Made by a program: the position numbers and the translations under genes
Notes under the pieces: generated by a model
What the model saw: the letters and a program-made list of their open reading frames with translations, nothing else
What the model was told of the DNA's origin: nothing
Database searches by the model: none
In this document: piece by piece, positions 1-9,806 of the stretch
Layout of the letters: every line of letters starts with the position of its first letter
Position numbering within the stretch: the stretch's first letter is position 1
Origin: Paraburkholderia fungorum
Lineage (GTDB): Bacteria; Pseudomonadota; Gammaproteobacteria; Burkholderiales; Burkholderiaceae
Assembly (NCBI RefSeq): GCF_003610895.1
Contig: NZ_MCAS01000001.1
Coordinates: 310,001 to 374,000, forward strand
Length of the DNA: 64,000 nucleotides
Direction of reading: 5' to 3'

Positions 1-2
1 TC

Positions 3-1007
3 GAACAGGAACTGACGCGACGCGAGATCGACGAGCCGGCGCAAACGTTCTCGGTGATTTCGAATCCGGAATTCCTCAAGGAAGGCGCGGCGGTCGAAGA
101 CTTCATGCGGCCCGACCGAATCGTGATCGGCGTCGAAGCAGACGCCGCGAACAGCCGCCGTGCCGGTGACATGATGCGTCGCCTGTATGCGCCATTCAAC
201 CGCAACCACGAACGTACGCTGTATATGGATATCCGGTCGGCGGAATTCACGAAGTACGCAGCCAATGCAATGCTCGCAACGCGCATCTCGTTCATGAACG
301 AGATGGCCAATCTGTCCGATCGGATCGGCGCCGATATCGAAGCGGTGCGACGCGGGATCGGCGCAGATCCGCGCATCGGCTATCACTTTCTATACGCCGG
401 CTGTGGCTACGGCGGCTCGTGCTTTCCGAAAGACGTTCGCGCATTGATTTCAACGGGGCATGAAGCCGGCGAGGATCTGAAAATTCTCAGCGCGGTCGAA
501 TCCGTGAACGAACGTCAGAAGGACGTGTTGATCCGCAAGATAACTCGCGCCTACGGCGACGATCTGTCTGCGATGACATTTGCGGTCTGGGGACTCGCGT
601 TCAAGCCGAATACCGACGACATGCGCGAAGCGCCGAGCCGACGCCTCATCACCGATCTGCTCGCACGCGGCGCGCGGATCCGCGCATACGATCCGGTCGC
701 GATGGTCACGGCGCGGGCCGTCCTGGAAGATGATCTCGCACGGCAGCCCGGCGCGTTCTCCAGACTGACGTTCGCGGCCAACCCCATCGAGACGGTCGAG
801 AATGCGGACGCACTCGTCGTCGTAACCGAATGGAAAGAGTTCAGGAGCCCAGACTTCGACGAACTGCGCCGTGCGATGAAAGCGCCGGTCATTTTCGACG
901 GTCGCAATCTCTATGAGCCGCAACAGACGCGCGAGCGGGGCTTCGTGCATCACGCGATTGGCCGCTCGGGCGCGCGGGTAGCGGCGCCGGAAGTATCGAC
1001 GCACTAA
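3..1007 (+). CDS. ugd: UDP-glucose 6-dehydrogenase, 5'-truncated by window edge
   Basis: This NAD-dependent enzyme oxidises UDP-glucose to UDP-glucuronate, a cytoplasmic precursor for exopolysaccharide. The reading frame is open from base 3, so the true start lies upstream and the Rossmann N-terminus is missing. What remains is the end of the NAD domain, the central dimerisation helix region and the C-terminal UDP-binding domain. The catalytic-cysteine motif [10 protein letters not shown] is visible, with Cys encoded at 420-422, and [16 protein letters not shown] is the usual C-domain signature. A flippase gene follows after 18 bp, so the two are probably cotranscribed. Sequence motifs make the family certain; the polysaccharide it serves is inferred from the neighbours. 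Confidence 0.95.
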   Translation, partial: EQELTRREIDEPAQTFSVISNPEFLKEGAAVEDFMRPDRIVIGVEADAANSRRAGDMMRRLYAPFNRNHERTLYMDIRSAEFTKYAANAMLATRISFMNEMANLSDRIGADIEAVRRGIGADPRIGYHFLYAGCGYGGSCFPKDVRALISTGHEAGEDLKILSAVESVNERQKDVLIRKITRAYGDDLSAMTFAVWGLAFKPNTDDMREAPSRRLITDLLARGARIRAYDPVAMVTARAVLEDDLARQPGAFSRLTFAANPIETVENADALVVVTEWKEFRSPDFDELRRAMKAPVIFDGRNLYEPQQTRERGFVHHAIGRSGARVAAPEVSTH

Positions 1008-1025
1008 CGCTGCGAGAGTCGAACC

Positions 1026-2516
1026 ATGTCCAATCTGAACCACACGATTCGCAAGAGCATCGTCGCGAACTTTGTCGGGCGTTACAGCAATACGGTTGTC
1101 CAACTGGTGGTGACTGCCGTGCTGGCGCGCCTGTTGAATCCGTCCGACTTCGGGGTGATCGCCGTGCTGACGGTCCTCGTCACATTCTTTTCGTTCATCA
1201 GCGAGATGGGACTGGGGCCAGCCATCGTCCAATTCGAACTGAAACGCGAACAGCTATCCGCACTGTTCTGGCTAACGGTGTTCGTCGGCTCAGTGCTGTC
1301 GATGATTTTCGTATTCGGCGGACCGCTTCTCGCGGCCTTCTATCACGAACCGCGCTACACACCGATCGCGAAAATTCTGGCGCTCAACATCGCGCTGTCA
1401 TGCTGGGGTATCGTGCCGTTCGCGATACTTCGCAAGCAGTTGAAGTTTAAAGAGATCGTGATGGTAGAGATTGCCTCCGCGATTCTCTCCGGCTGTGTGG
1501 GTATCGCTACGGCATACGCGAACTTCGGCGTGTTCGCGCTCGCCTTGAAAGGCGCGTCCTATGCGTGCGGTATGTTCGGGTTCTGCCTTGTCGCGAGCCG
1601 GTTCAATCCGTTCAAGCGACCGATCTTCCGCGGCATGACGCAAATCCTGTCGTACTCGGTTTATCAGTTCTTCTTCAACCTGACCAACTACTTCACGAAG
1701 AACCTCGACAAGCTCATCGTGGGACGGCTGATGGGAAGCAACGCGCTTGGCCTCTACGACATGTCCTACCGATTGATGCTGCTACCCAATGCCAATCTGA
1801 CGCAAATCATTTCGCCTGCGCTTCAACCCATCTATGCAGCCCACCAGAACGACAAGGCTACGGTCTTTTCTTCATACCAAACGGTGATCCGCGCGTTGCT
1901 GATCGCAGGCGGCTTTGCCGGCGTCGGATGCTTCTTGTGTACTAACGAAATCATCTTCCTGGCTTATGGCCAGAAGTGGGCGCTCGCGGCACCAATCTTT
2001 TCTATCCTGAGCCTGTCGATCGCGATACAGGTCGTGCTATCCAGCATCGGCGCGATTTTCCAGGCCATCGGACGCACGGATCTGCTTTCCTTTTCAGGAA
2101 CACTAAGTGCAGCCTGCAGTATCGGCGCGATGGTGCTGGGAGCGCTATCGGGCAGTCTGGTTGTGTTTGCGTCCATGGTGTCGGCCAGCTTCGTGATCAA
2201 CGGCTTGATGAGCTTCTACATTCTCGCGCGCCGCGGATTCGGCACCTCGCTGCTTGCGCTATTCCGGCCGTCGATCGGATGTCTGAGCGGAATCGCGCTG
2301 CTGCTCGTCGTATGCGCTGCGGTGAGAATGACAACTAACGCATTCGAATTCAACCCGATCCTTCTTGCCGTGAAGATCATCGGTGTAACGGGTGCTTACG
2401 CCGCGATTCTGCATGTCACGGGTGACCTCCGGTTTCTGCTGAATACGCTGTCACGCCGGCCGGCGCGCCCTTCCGCGCTCAAGCCGGACGCGGGTCAAGT
2501 TGGCGAAGTCATCTAA
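1026..2516 (+). CDS. Polysaccharide flippase, MOP superfamily (Wzx/WzxC-type)
   Basis: A 496-residue, very hydrophobic protein with about 12-14 predicted membrane segments and the N-terminal pattern of the oligosaccharide flippase family (early arginine, then TAVLARLLNPSDFGVIAV). Members flip undecaprenyl-linked repeat units across the inner membrane. It starts 18 bp after the UDP-glucose dehydrogenase and is followed 62 bp later by a polymerase-type gene, a normal order for Wzx/Wzy exopolysaccharide loci. The length is normal for the family. The specific repeat unit cannot be read from the sequence. Confidence 0.88.
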   Translation: MSNLNHTIRKSIVANFVGRYSNTVVQLVVTAVLARLLNPSDFGVIAVLTVLVTFFSFISEMGLGPAIVQFELKREQLSALFWLTVFVGSVLSMIFVFGGPLLAAFYHEPRYTPIAKILALNIALSCWGIVPFAILRKQLKFKEIVMVEIASAILSGCVGIATAYANFGVFALALKGASYACGMFGFCLVASRFNPFKRPIFRGMTQILSYSVYQFFFNLTNYFTKNLDKLIVGRLMGSNALGLYDMSYRLMLLPNANLTQIISPALQPIYAAHQNDKATVFSSYQTVIRALLIAGGFAGVGCFLCTNEIIFLAYGQKWALAAPIFSILSLSIAIQVVLSSIGAIFQAIGRTDLLSFSGTLSAACSIGAMVLGALSGSLVVFASMVSASFVINGLMSFYILARRGFGTSLLALFRPSIGCLSGIALLLVVCAAVRMTTNAFEFNPILLAVKIIGVTGAYAAILHVTGDLRFLLNTLSRRPARPSALKPDAGQVGEVI

Positions 2517-2578
2517 ACAGCAGTGACGCGGACGGGCTGTGGGCCATCGGCGGCAGCAAACCGAGGACAAAAAATAAA

Positions 2579-3829
2579 ATGACATTGATCAGACGAACGT
2601 TGTACGCAATCATCATCATCCGTTCAGCATTGGACGTCGTGTTCGAATCACTCAGACTCGACGAGGGCGGCATGTCGCCAGGCGCCGTATTAAACGGCCT
2701 CATCATCATGCTGGGACTCGTGGTGCTGCTTCGCAAAGGCCTGTCGATGCCCCGCACGCCGTTGCTCTTCTGGATTGCGTATCTTGGCTACTCGCTGCTT
2801 TCACTGCTACATTCACCGGATTTTTTCGAAGGATTCCGGTTATTTCTCGGCCAGTTCTCGGCCGCGATGATTTTCTTCATCGCAGCGAATGTGATCACGA
2901 CTCGAAAGCATGCCGAAGAATTGATCAAGTACGTGATCTACTCGTCGTTTACCGTGTCTTTTTTCGCGATCATCCAGTACGTGTTTATTGACAAGCTCAG
3001 CGGCCGGTTGCAATCCACGTTCGAACACCCGAACATCCTTGCGTTCTATCTCGTGCTGGTCATTCTTGCGCTGTTCTACCTGCCGCAGATCAACCCGCAG
3101 ACAAAGAACCCGCGTTGGAAAATGATCAGACTCGTCTACGTGCCCTTCTTGCTGATCATGCTTGTTCTGACCGAAACACGCAGTGCGTGGATCGCTATCA
3201 TGGCAGCATTTCTTTTGTATTCGACGCTGATCAACCGGAAAATGCTGTTCTGTTTGATACTGGTGCCGCCACTGCTACTCGTGCCGGCCATTTCGGACCG
3301 ACTGACTGACCTCGGCACGAGCGGCTCCGTGCAGGACGTGCAAAGCGGTGTGCAGCTCGACTCCTACTCATGGCGGCAACTGCTGTGGCAATACGCGTTG
3401 ATCGATTCCAGCGACGCGCGAACGGCAGGCAAAGGATTGGGTTCGTTCAGAAGCAACTCGCAACGCTTCTTCCCGCTGGAAGATACCGCCGACGCACACA
3501 GCGCCTATATACAGACGCTATACGAAACCGGTGTGATCGGACTTGCTCTGTATATTGCGGTGTTCGGTGCCAATCTCATCACAATCTGGAAGACCCGGAT
3601 AAACCGGAAATCCGCGATGATCGCGATCGGGCTGATCGTGTGCTATCTGCTGGAAAGTTACTCGGATAACACGCTCTACTACCTTAGCTACAACTGGTAT
3701 TTCTGGGCGTTCATCGGATGTCATCTGGCAATTTCCGTGCGGGAGAAGCGCGCGGTCCGCGCGCTGCCGCCACCAGCCGGACCCGTGATGGAAGGGGTGT
3801 TCAGCGTCGAACAACGATCCGCCGGATAG
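2579..3829 (+). CDS. O-antigen ligase/polymerase family membrane protein (Wzy-like)
   Basis: A 416-residue polytopic membrane protein. It has an N-terminal block of hydrophobic helices, then a large periplasmic loop around residues 240-310 (SYSWRQLLWQYAL, GKGLGSF, HSAYIQTLYETGVIGL), which is the Wzy_C/WaaL signature in which a conserved His-containing segment follows the loop. It probably polymerises or ligates the repeat unit delivered by the preceding flippase. The start is an ATG with GAGGA upstream. Wzy and WaaL cannot be separated by sequence alone; a position next to wzx favours polymerase. Confidence 0.82.
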   Translation: MTLIRRTLYAIIIIRSALDVVFESLRLDEGGMSPGAVLNGLIIMLGLVVLLRKGLSMPRTPLLFWIAYLGYSLLSLLHSPDFFEGFRLFLGQFSAAMIFFIAANVITTRKHAEELIKYVIYSSFTVSFFAIIQYVFIDKLSGRLQSTFEHPNILAFYLVLVILALFYLPQINPQTKNPRWKMIRLVYVPFLLIMLVLTETRSAWIAIMAAFLLYSTLINRKMLFCLILVPPLLLVPAISDRLTDLGTSGSVQDVQSGVQLDSYSWRQLLWQYALIDSSDARTAGKGLGSFRSNSQRFFPLEDTADAHSAYIQTLYETGVIGLALYIAVFGANLITIWKTRINRKSAMIAIGLIVCYLLESYSDNTLYYLSYNWYFWAFIGCHLAISVREKRAVRALPPPAGPVMEGVFSVEQRSAG

Positions 3830-4074
3830 CCATATTGCAAATGGACGACATCGTCAGGCAAGACGTGATCCAATTCGCGGGATAAGCGGCTGAGGTGAAC
3901 ATGCAGCTCAACGCGATTCTTCATGGTTGAGCGATGTATCGCAGGCATGTCGTGTTTGCAGCGGGCCTCTCCCGGATCGATCATCTCGTGTGCCGGCTTG
4001 AAGTGCTGCATTAGACGTATGACGTGTAAGCAATCAACTACATCGAGCGCGCGTACCGTCATACTCCTTGGCGC

Positions 4075-4113
4075 CCATGACGGATCACTTTGTGAAGTTA
4101 CGATCCGTCATGG
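4075..4113. terminator. Perfect 12-bp inverted repeat between convergent genes
   Basis: Arms CCATGACGGATC (4075-4086) and GATCCGTCATGG (4102-4113) are exact reverse complements around a 15-nt loop that itself holds ACTT/AAGT. It lies in the 322-bp gap between the convergent polymerase and lipoprotein genes, so a bidirectional terminator or mRNA 3'-end hairpin is likely. There is no clear T-tract. Nothing else is visible in 3830-4151. Confidence 0.5.
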
Positions 4114-4151
4114 ATTTGCGAAAAGGGTTCTCTACGATGCGGCAAACAGCG

Positions 4152-4886
4152 TTACTTCGTCGTAGTGCCCGTCCCGGTACTCCCCCCTGTCCCACCCGTC
4201 GCCCCATTGCTCCCACTCGGGATCGGCGACGCTGCGCCTGCCGCCAGCGCGGCGGTAACCAATGACGGCGCCGGCTGCCCATTACTCAAGATCGCGCCAG
4301 CCGTCAGCAACGTGTCGAGATCCGCATCTGCTCCCGGCGTGCCCGGTGTAAACGAAACCGTCAGGAACGAAGAGGAAGAAAGCGTGATCCCATACAGTTT
4401 TTTGATCAGTGTCGCGACTCCCGCCTCAGCATTCGCGATCACCGTGCTGTTCGACAGCGCGCTCTGATACGAAGCGTTGGAAGATATCCCCGAGAGCAAT
4501 CCGCTGGAGGTCGTGCCTAACTGCCCCGCCAGATAGTCCAGCAGCAACTCCGTCAGCGGAGTTATGTTGAACGTGCCCGTGCCGGCTGCAAACGAGTGGA
4601 TCGTAGTCGCGCCGCCGTTCGCCGTGATCGCGCAAGGACCGTCGAACGCGAACGTCGCCGAATAGCCACCGTTGGAATTGGCCGTCGTGCTGCCTGAGCC
4701 GTTCTTGCACGTCAGCGTGATACTTGCGTTAGACAGCGCCGCGCCGACAGCGGCAGTACCACTCACCGTTCCGCCCGGCGAACTGCCACTGTCGGTTCCA
4801 CCACCACATGCGACCAGCGCACTGGCAGCAAGCACCATCGATCCGAACTGCAGCGTGCGCAGCGTGGCGCCGTTTAGAAGCTTCAT
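4152..4886 (-). CDS. Putative lipoprotein of the exopolysaccharide locus
   Basis: A 244-residue secreted protein. The N-terminus has a hydrophobic stretch ending in the lipobox LVAC, followed by GGG and a Ser/Gly-rich linker; the C-terminus is again Gly/Thr/Ser-rich. The middle has a small beta-rich domain (CKNGSGSTTANSNGGYSATF, two Cys) and then a helical part. It lies 19 bp downstream of the YjbH gene and is probably the last gene of the wcaJ-yjbH operon. No enzymatic motif is seen, and the function is unknown beyond likely envelope attachment linked to polysaccharide export. Confidence 0.75.
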   Translation of the reverse strand: MKLLNGATLRTLQFGSMVLAASALVACGGGTDSGSSPGGTVSGTAAVGAALSNASITLTCKNGSGSTTANSNGGYSATFAFDGPCAITANGGATTIHSFAAGTGTFNITPLTELLLDYLAGQLGTTSSGLLSGISSNASYQSALSNSTVIANAEAGVATLIKKLYGITLSSSSFLTVSFTPGTPGADADLDTLLTAGAILSNGQPAPSLVTAALAAGAASPIPSGSNGATGGTGGSTGTGTTTK

Positions 4887-4905
4887 CGCCTATCCCCAAA
4901 GAAAG

Positions 4906-7284
4906 TCATTCACAATTGACCGGCACCAATGCCCGTCCGTCGCTTACACCCTGAAAGCCACTTCCGCAGACACCGTGTGAAAACGCGGCGCCCGTCGATA
5001 CAGCAGGCAGACTCGTTTGCGGCTTCGGCTTCGTCGCGTCACTGCCGGGTCGCCCGTAACGCAGATACGCATCGCGCATCCTGTAAAGCTGAGTGGAGAA
5101 GTACTCGCCGCTAAAGCGACCCTGATTCAGCAGGTATTGCTGCGTGCTGTACGGGAAGGCCATATTCTCGGCCGCGTTGGTCGCCAGATAATTCGTCGAT
5201 CCAACCCGCGTGCGGAAGTCGAGCCCGAACTGTTCCGAGCCATACACCTGAGTGATCCCGGGTTTCATGCCCTGGCGCAACGTCAGCGGGAAGCTGATTG
5301 CGGCGCCCACAAACGTGCCCTGGCCGCTATGTTCGCCATGCACGCTCACCGATACATCGTCGAACCAGCGTGTCAGCGTCGCTTCCGGCCCCTTGTCCCC
5401 ACCGACAAAGCGCGCCACGCCCGCTTCGATCCATAGCTTCCAGGACGGCTGCACCCAGCGATAAGTCAACTCGGCATTCTTCTCACTCGGCAATTCGTCA
5501 TGGCCCGGCTCATGGTGCAAATAGGCGAGCCGCAAACGGATCAGATCGGGGCGCCCGGGCACGAACACCGTGGTTTCGTTCTGCACACCGACATACGAGT
5601 AGTCGAATTTGCCGATCGATGCCACGTTGAACACCTGCGGCATGATCCAGAAGCTTTGTGCCAATGCGATCGCGTTCAGGCCGCCGCGCAAGCGGTAATC
5701 GCTAAACACGCGGCCCTCGTCCATGTTCTTCGTGTTGTAGATCGGCGCGATGTAGCTCGCGTAGAATTCCGCGCCTCGCCATAGCGGCACGAATCCTTGA
5801 ATGTTAGCGCCGAGCGAGATGTCGAAGTTGCCGTACTCGGTGCCGTACAGGTAGCTGACGATCGGCTCGATCTGAATTCGCGTCAGTCCATGCGTGTGCT
5901 CGTTGCCATGCCACGTGATCGAATCTGCGTTGTACGTCGGACGCGCGCGCATCGTCAGTGAGGCATTTGCGGCCGCCGGCGCGCCGCCCTCAACAAACTG
6001 CGCAAATGCATCACGATCAACAATGACTTCACCTACCGGCTCGTTGGCCTTCTTGATGACTACGTGAATCTTGTCGGTGCCATGCGGCGCATTCACACTC
6101 GCCACGCCAAGCACAATGCCGAGCGCGTCAGCTTCGTTCTGGTTGTAGCGGTGGTTCTCGTATTCCACCACCAGATCGCGACCGCTCACCCCAACACGCA
6201 CACGTTCGAGACCGGCAGCAAAGAGTTGCGCGGCGATTTCGTCGAGCGCGGATGTGTCCAGCGCTTCCGGAATGGCAGAAGACGGCGCATCCGGCGATTT
6301 AGCCGCCGTCACGTCGCTCAGCATCACAGACGCATACGACTGCAGCGGCGGAACATACCTGATTGGCGCGGCGGCCAGTGCGGTATTGCTAAGGGTGACA
6401 GCGCGTGTATCCACCGGTTGCAGGCTGGCGAGGCGGATCGGGTCACTATCATCGGCATCCACGGTCTGGGCTGCCGGTGCTTGCGGGCGTTCGCACAAAC
6501 CGCCTGCGCAACGCGCACTACTGAAACGTTTGCCCAGCGGAATCTGAATGCCAACCGAGAACGACGTGCGCGGCGAAACGCCGTCCGTCGAACGGATCGA
6601 GCGCATGAAAGTGCCGATCACGTTCGCATCGGCGAGCCAACTAATACGCGGAGACTGATAACGCACACCCGCATAGGGCGTCTTCGAATCGTCTTCTGCC
6701 AGTAGCGACAAGCCTGTGTTCCACAGCGAGACTTGCGCGCCGCCAAACAGACCGTCGAGGCGATCACCCTGTCCGTAACCGGCAGTCAACGTCACTGGCC
6801 CAAGCGCTTGCGACACCACACCGTATTTCGAGCGGAAGAAATGCGTCTGGCCGCCGATGTCGGTCACGCCGAATGCGATGCTCGGCTGATACTTGAAAAA
6901 CTTCGGTACCTCTAGCTTGACGTCTGCCATCAGGTGGCGAAACAGATTGTGGTCCGCGCCGCTGAAAGGTGCCTGGACATCAGCCGGGTAATTGGCGAGT
7001 CCGCCGGACACCTCGACATAAGGCAGCAAACCCACTGCGCCCCAGTACACCTGCGCACCCGTCGCCCGTTTTCCGTAGCGCGGGTCAATGTAATTGTTGT
7101 ACTGCGCCTCCACCGTCCCTTCGGGCAGTGCGAACGCATATGGAATCGCCAAACCACCCGCCTGCCCGAGCGCATTGAGCGCAGGGTCGGCTGCTCGCGC
7201 TGAAGTGCAGAACGCCAAAGCCGCAGCAAGCGCCAGCATGCTCGGTGCCGATCGGAGCTGTTGTCCGCGTAGTTTCATGGCCAT
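4906..7284 (-). CDS. YjbH-domain outer-membrane exopolysaccharide protein
   Basis: A 792-residue protein with a signal peptide (hydrophobic core ending near ARA-ADP, residue 32) and alternating beta-strand pattern through two barrel-like halves, matching the YjbH family. The first half carries the conserved start GLAIPYAFALPEGTVEAQYNNY; the second half starts after a periplasmic segment near residue 330-430 and ends with repeated aromatic strands. YjbH-type proteins accompany exopolysaccharide genes and are thought to act in export or assembly at the outer membrane. The gene follows the wcaJ-type gene by 23 bp. Two in-frame ATGs (7284 and 7278) are possible starts and neither has a strong ribosome site. 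Confidence 0.88.
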   Translation of the reverse strand: MAMKLRGQQLRSAPSMLALAAALAFCTSARAADPALNALGQAGGLAIPYAFALPEGTVEAQYNNYIDPRYGKRATGAQVYWGAVGLLPYVEVSGGLANYPADVQAPFSGADHNLFRHLMADVKLEVPKFFKYQPSIAFGVTDIGGQTHFFRSKYGVVSQALGPVTLTAGYGQGDRLDGLFGGAQVSLWNTGLSLLAEDDSKTPYAGVRYQSPRISWLADANVIGTFMRSIRSTDGVSPRTSFSVGIQIPLGKRFSSARCAGGLCERPQAPAAQTVDADDSDPIRLASLQPVDTRAVTLSNTALAAAPIRYVPPLQSYASVMLSDVTAAKSPDAPSSAIPEALDTSALDEIAAQLFAAGLERVRVGVSGRDLVVEYENHRYNQNEADALGIVLGVASVNAPHGTDKIHVVIKKANEPVGEVIVDRDAFAQFVEGGAPAAANASLTMRARPTYNADSITWHGNEHTHGLTRIQIEPIVSYLYGTEYGNFDISLGANIQGFVPLWRGAEFYASYIAPIYNTKNMDEGRVFSDYRLRGGLNAIALAQSFWIMPQVFNVASIGKFDYSYVGVQNETTVFVPGRPDLIRLRLAYLHHEPGHDELPSEKNAELTYRWVQPSWKLWIEAGVARFVGGDKGPEATLTRWFDDVSVSVHGEHSGQGTFVGAAISFPLTLRQGMKPGITQVYGSEQFGLDFRTRVGSTNYLATNAAENMAFPYSTQQYLLNQGRFSGEYFSTQLYRMRDAYLRYGRPGSDATKPKPQTSLPAVSTGAAFSHGVCGSGFQGVSDGRALVPVNCE

Positions 7285-7307
7285 ATGTTTTTTATTGTGT
7301 GCAGGTG

Positions 7308-8723
7308 TCAGTACGCGTTGCTATGAACCAGACCCTTCGCTATCGTCGCCGCAACAATTCGCATGTCGAGCCCAAACGACCAATTGCGTAGGTAATACAG
7401 ATCGTGTTCGACGCGTCCTTGCATCTTCTCGATCTGGTCTGTCTCTCCCCGAAATCCGTTGATCTGCGCCCATCCCGTGATCCCTGGCTTGATGCGGTAC
7501 CGATGGATGTAGCCGTTCACCACTTTCTGATAAAGCTCGTCATGTTCAATCGCATGGGGCCGCGGTCCAACTACGGACATATCGCCCCGCAGTACATTTA
7601 AGAATTGAGGTAACTCATCGAGGCTGGTACGCCGGAGAAACGCACCCACTCGTGTAATACGCGGATCTCCCCGCGTGGCCTGTTTCAGCACGCCCGTTTC
7701 CACGGCGTGGGGGCGCATTGAGCGGAACTTGTAGATTTTGAAAATGCGCCCATCCGCACCCTTGCGCTTCTGCGTGAAAAACACCGGTCCGCGCGAGGAC
7801 AGCTTGATGGCAATCGCAATCGCTATGAGTAGCGGCGCAAGCGCAATCAGCGCACACGCTGCGAACACGCGATCAAAGATATCTTTCTTCACCAGCGCAT
7901 GAGCCGACACCGGCGAGGCGACGAGGTTGATCGCCGGCATTCCGATCAGATCGATCATGCCGCTATCGAACAGCGCCACACTGCGCATATCGGGTACAAA
8001 GCGCACATTCACGAGGTCGTCGCGAAACTCAGCCACAAAGCGCGAGATCGTGCGTTCTTCGGAAAGCGGCAACGCAAGCCACAACTCCTGCACATCGTGA
8101 GATCTCACGTAGGCGGAAAACTTGGAGATATCGTCGTACACCGGTACGCCTGAGCCTATCGTTCCCATCACCGGCCGCACATCAAAGGCTGCCACTGCGC
8201 GAAATCCGCTGGCCGTTGAACCCTCGATGTTGCGCACGACCTGATGACAATGCGGCCCGCATCCCACCACCGCGACCCGCCGGAGATTCATCCCTGCAAG
8301 CCGAACGCGTGCGAGCACGGCATGCACGACCAGACGCGACACAATCAGCACGCCACCCGTGATCGCCATCCAATAGGCAAACCAGAGACGCGAGATGAAA
8401 TCCGTGCGATGCAGCGAGAACATCAACACCAGACCGCAGCCTTGAACCACGAGCCACGCCAACGATACCTGCCCGGCCATTCGCAGCATGGCCCGCCCAC
8501 GCCATGAACTGTAGACACCGAATACTGGGAACAGAACCAACGTAAAAGCAGCGGCAAACGCAACGAACGCGGTATCGATACGGCTTTGCGTAATATCCTC
8601 AAATCGCACTTGCGATGCAGCCAGCGCCCCGAGGACGACGAGTGTCACATCGAGCAAGCGCGCGATCAGGCTTTGCAACCCCGGTATTGTTCTTTTTTGC
8701 TGCACAAAATTCGCCGTATCCAT
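7308..8723 (-). CDS. Undecaprenyl-phosphate glucose phosphotransferase (WcaJ family)
   Basis: A 471-residue polyisoprenyl-phosphate hexose-1-phosphate transferase, which loads the first sugar onto undecaprenyl phosphate at the inner membrane. It has four to five N-terminal membrane segments, a central CoA-binding-like domain (VAVVGCGPH), another membrane helix and the C-terminal bacterial sugar transferase domain with QKRKGADGRIFKIYKFRSM, LRRTSLDELPQFLNVLRGDM and VGPRPH. Length and domain order are standard. It is the first gene of the minus-strand operon wcaJ-yjbH-lipoprotein, divergent from the glycosyltransferase at 9807, and it starts polysaccharide assembly for the flippase and polymerase encoded nearby. 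Confidence 0.93.
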   Translation of the reverse strand: MDTANFVQQKRTIPGLQSLIARLLDVTLVVLGALAASQVRFEDITQSRIDTAFVAFAAAFTLVLFPVFGVYSSWRGRAMLRMAGQVSLAWLVVQGCGLVLMFSLHRTDFISRLWFAYWMAITGGVLIVSRLVVHAVLARVRLAGMNLRRVAVVGCGPHCHQVVRNIEGSTASGFRAVAAFDVRPVMGTIGSGVPVYDDISKFSAYVRSHDVQELWLALPLSEERTISRFVAEFRDDLVNVRFVPDMRSVALFDSGMIDLIGMPAINLVASPVSAHALVKKDIFDRVFAACALIALAPLLIAIAIAIKLSSRGPVFFTQKRKGADGRIFKIYKFRSMRPHAVETGVLKQATRGDPRITRVGAFLRRTSLDELPQFLNVLRGDMSVVGPRPHAIEHDELYQKVVNGYIHRYRIKPGITGWAQINGFRGETDQIEKMQGRVEHDLYYLRNWSFGLDMRIVAATIAKGLVHSNAY

Positions 8724-9806
8724 TCTTATCCCCGCGTTGGTCTCTCACGCCAAACGTTCTTGTCGAGCTGCTCAACTTGTGTTCGCTTCGACAGCTTTTC
8801 TCTCTCGTACTTCAACCACCACTCTCTTCGCGGCAGCAAGATCCCCCGGCACGCGAAGAAGCGCGCAATGCAAACCCTCTGGATTTCACTCATCCAGCGC
8901 GAAACTAAACGACTGGACGTTACTGAACGGCGATGGGGGATTTCCTGCAAGCCGCTCGCACCCGCCTAACGTGGGCACTCAGGCAAAAACGCCGCAACGA
9001 CGGGATCCGGACGAAAGATCACACCGCTTGTGCGTTGAGGATACCGGCCTGATAACCCCCGACCAGGCCGGTTGCTGACTCGAACTTCACCACCACTTAC
9101 TGCTCGTCTTGTCTCTCTTGTGCACTGCGCAACCTTTTAAGCAGTAAGCATGCCAATCGACAGATTTCCTCTAAACCTGGCAATGAAACAAGCGTTTGCC
9201 GTTGTTATATATGAACTTTTTCATGGCGCGAACTTCCGCCAAGGCCCGAAATAAATTGGGAAATGTGCCAGGTAACGCCCTCGTTACGTAACACCGCCCG
9301 TAACGACCCCGCCCGGTCATGCATCAAAAATGTCATCTTTGCGGAGAGTCATAAGCGTGCAATGATGGGATGTTCAGCAATCTCATACAGCGAGATCGGA
9401 TCGGATTGCCAGGCAGACGTCCAGTAAGTCCCGATCGTAGACGCTCTTGCGCGGAACAAGCGACGGCGCCACAATTGCGTCCATCCAATTTCTGCACCAT
9501 GCCGACGAACCTTCGATCCTTACGCCAGGATCGAGTAGTAAAAAGGCGCATACAGCAGGCAAAGTTCGCCGCCGTCAAATGGAATTGGTCGCGGTATGCG
9601 GGGAGAGTGCCCTTCTATCCGTTTTTTTCACATTGTTCGATATCCGAAACTTCAGGATAATCCACTCCAGATAGCGTTATTTTTTCGATGTTCCGCATGA
9701 CCGGCGATACCGTCTTTCTGCGACGTGCGTTGACCGTGCGCGTACGATGAGGGGCTGTCCAGGACACCGAATTACGGTCGGCATTAAAATTATCGCAGAG
9801 GAATTC
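8724..9806. promoter_or_regulatory. Long non-coding divergent control region of the exopolysaccharide locus
   Basis: About 1.08 kb without a convincing gene; short open frames here lack ribosome sites and family character. It separates the wcaJ operon from the divergent glycosyltransferase and so must hold both promoters and probably regulator sites. Visible structure: GTAACG-CCCT-CGTTAC (9272-9287), a perfect 6-bp palindrome, with further GTAAC(A/G) copies at 9288 and 9300. This could be an activator site. No sigma-54 or riboswitch signature was recognised. Confidence 0.5.
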
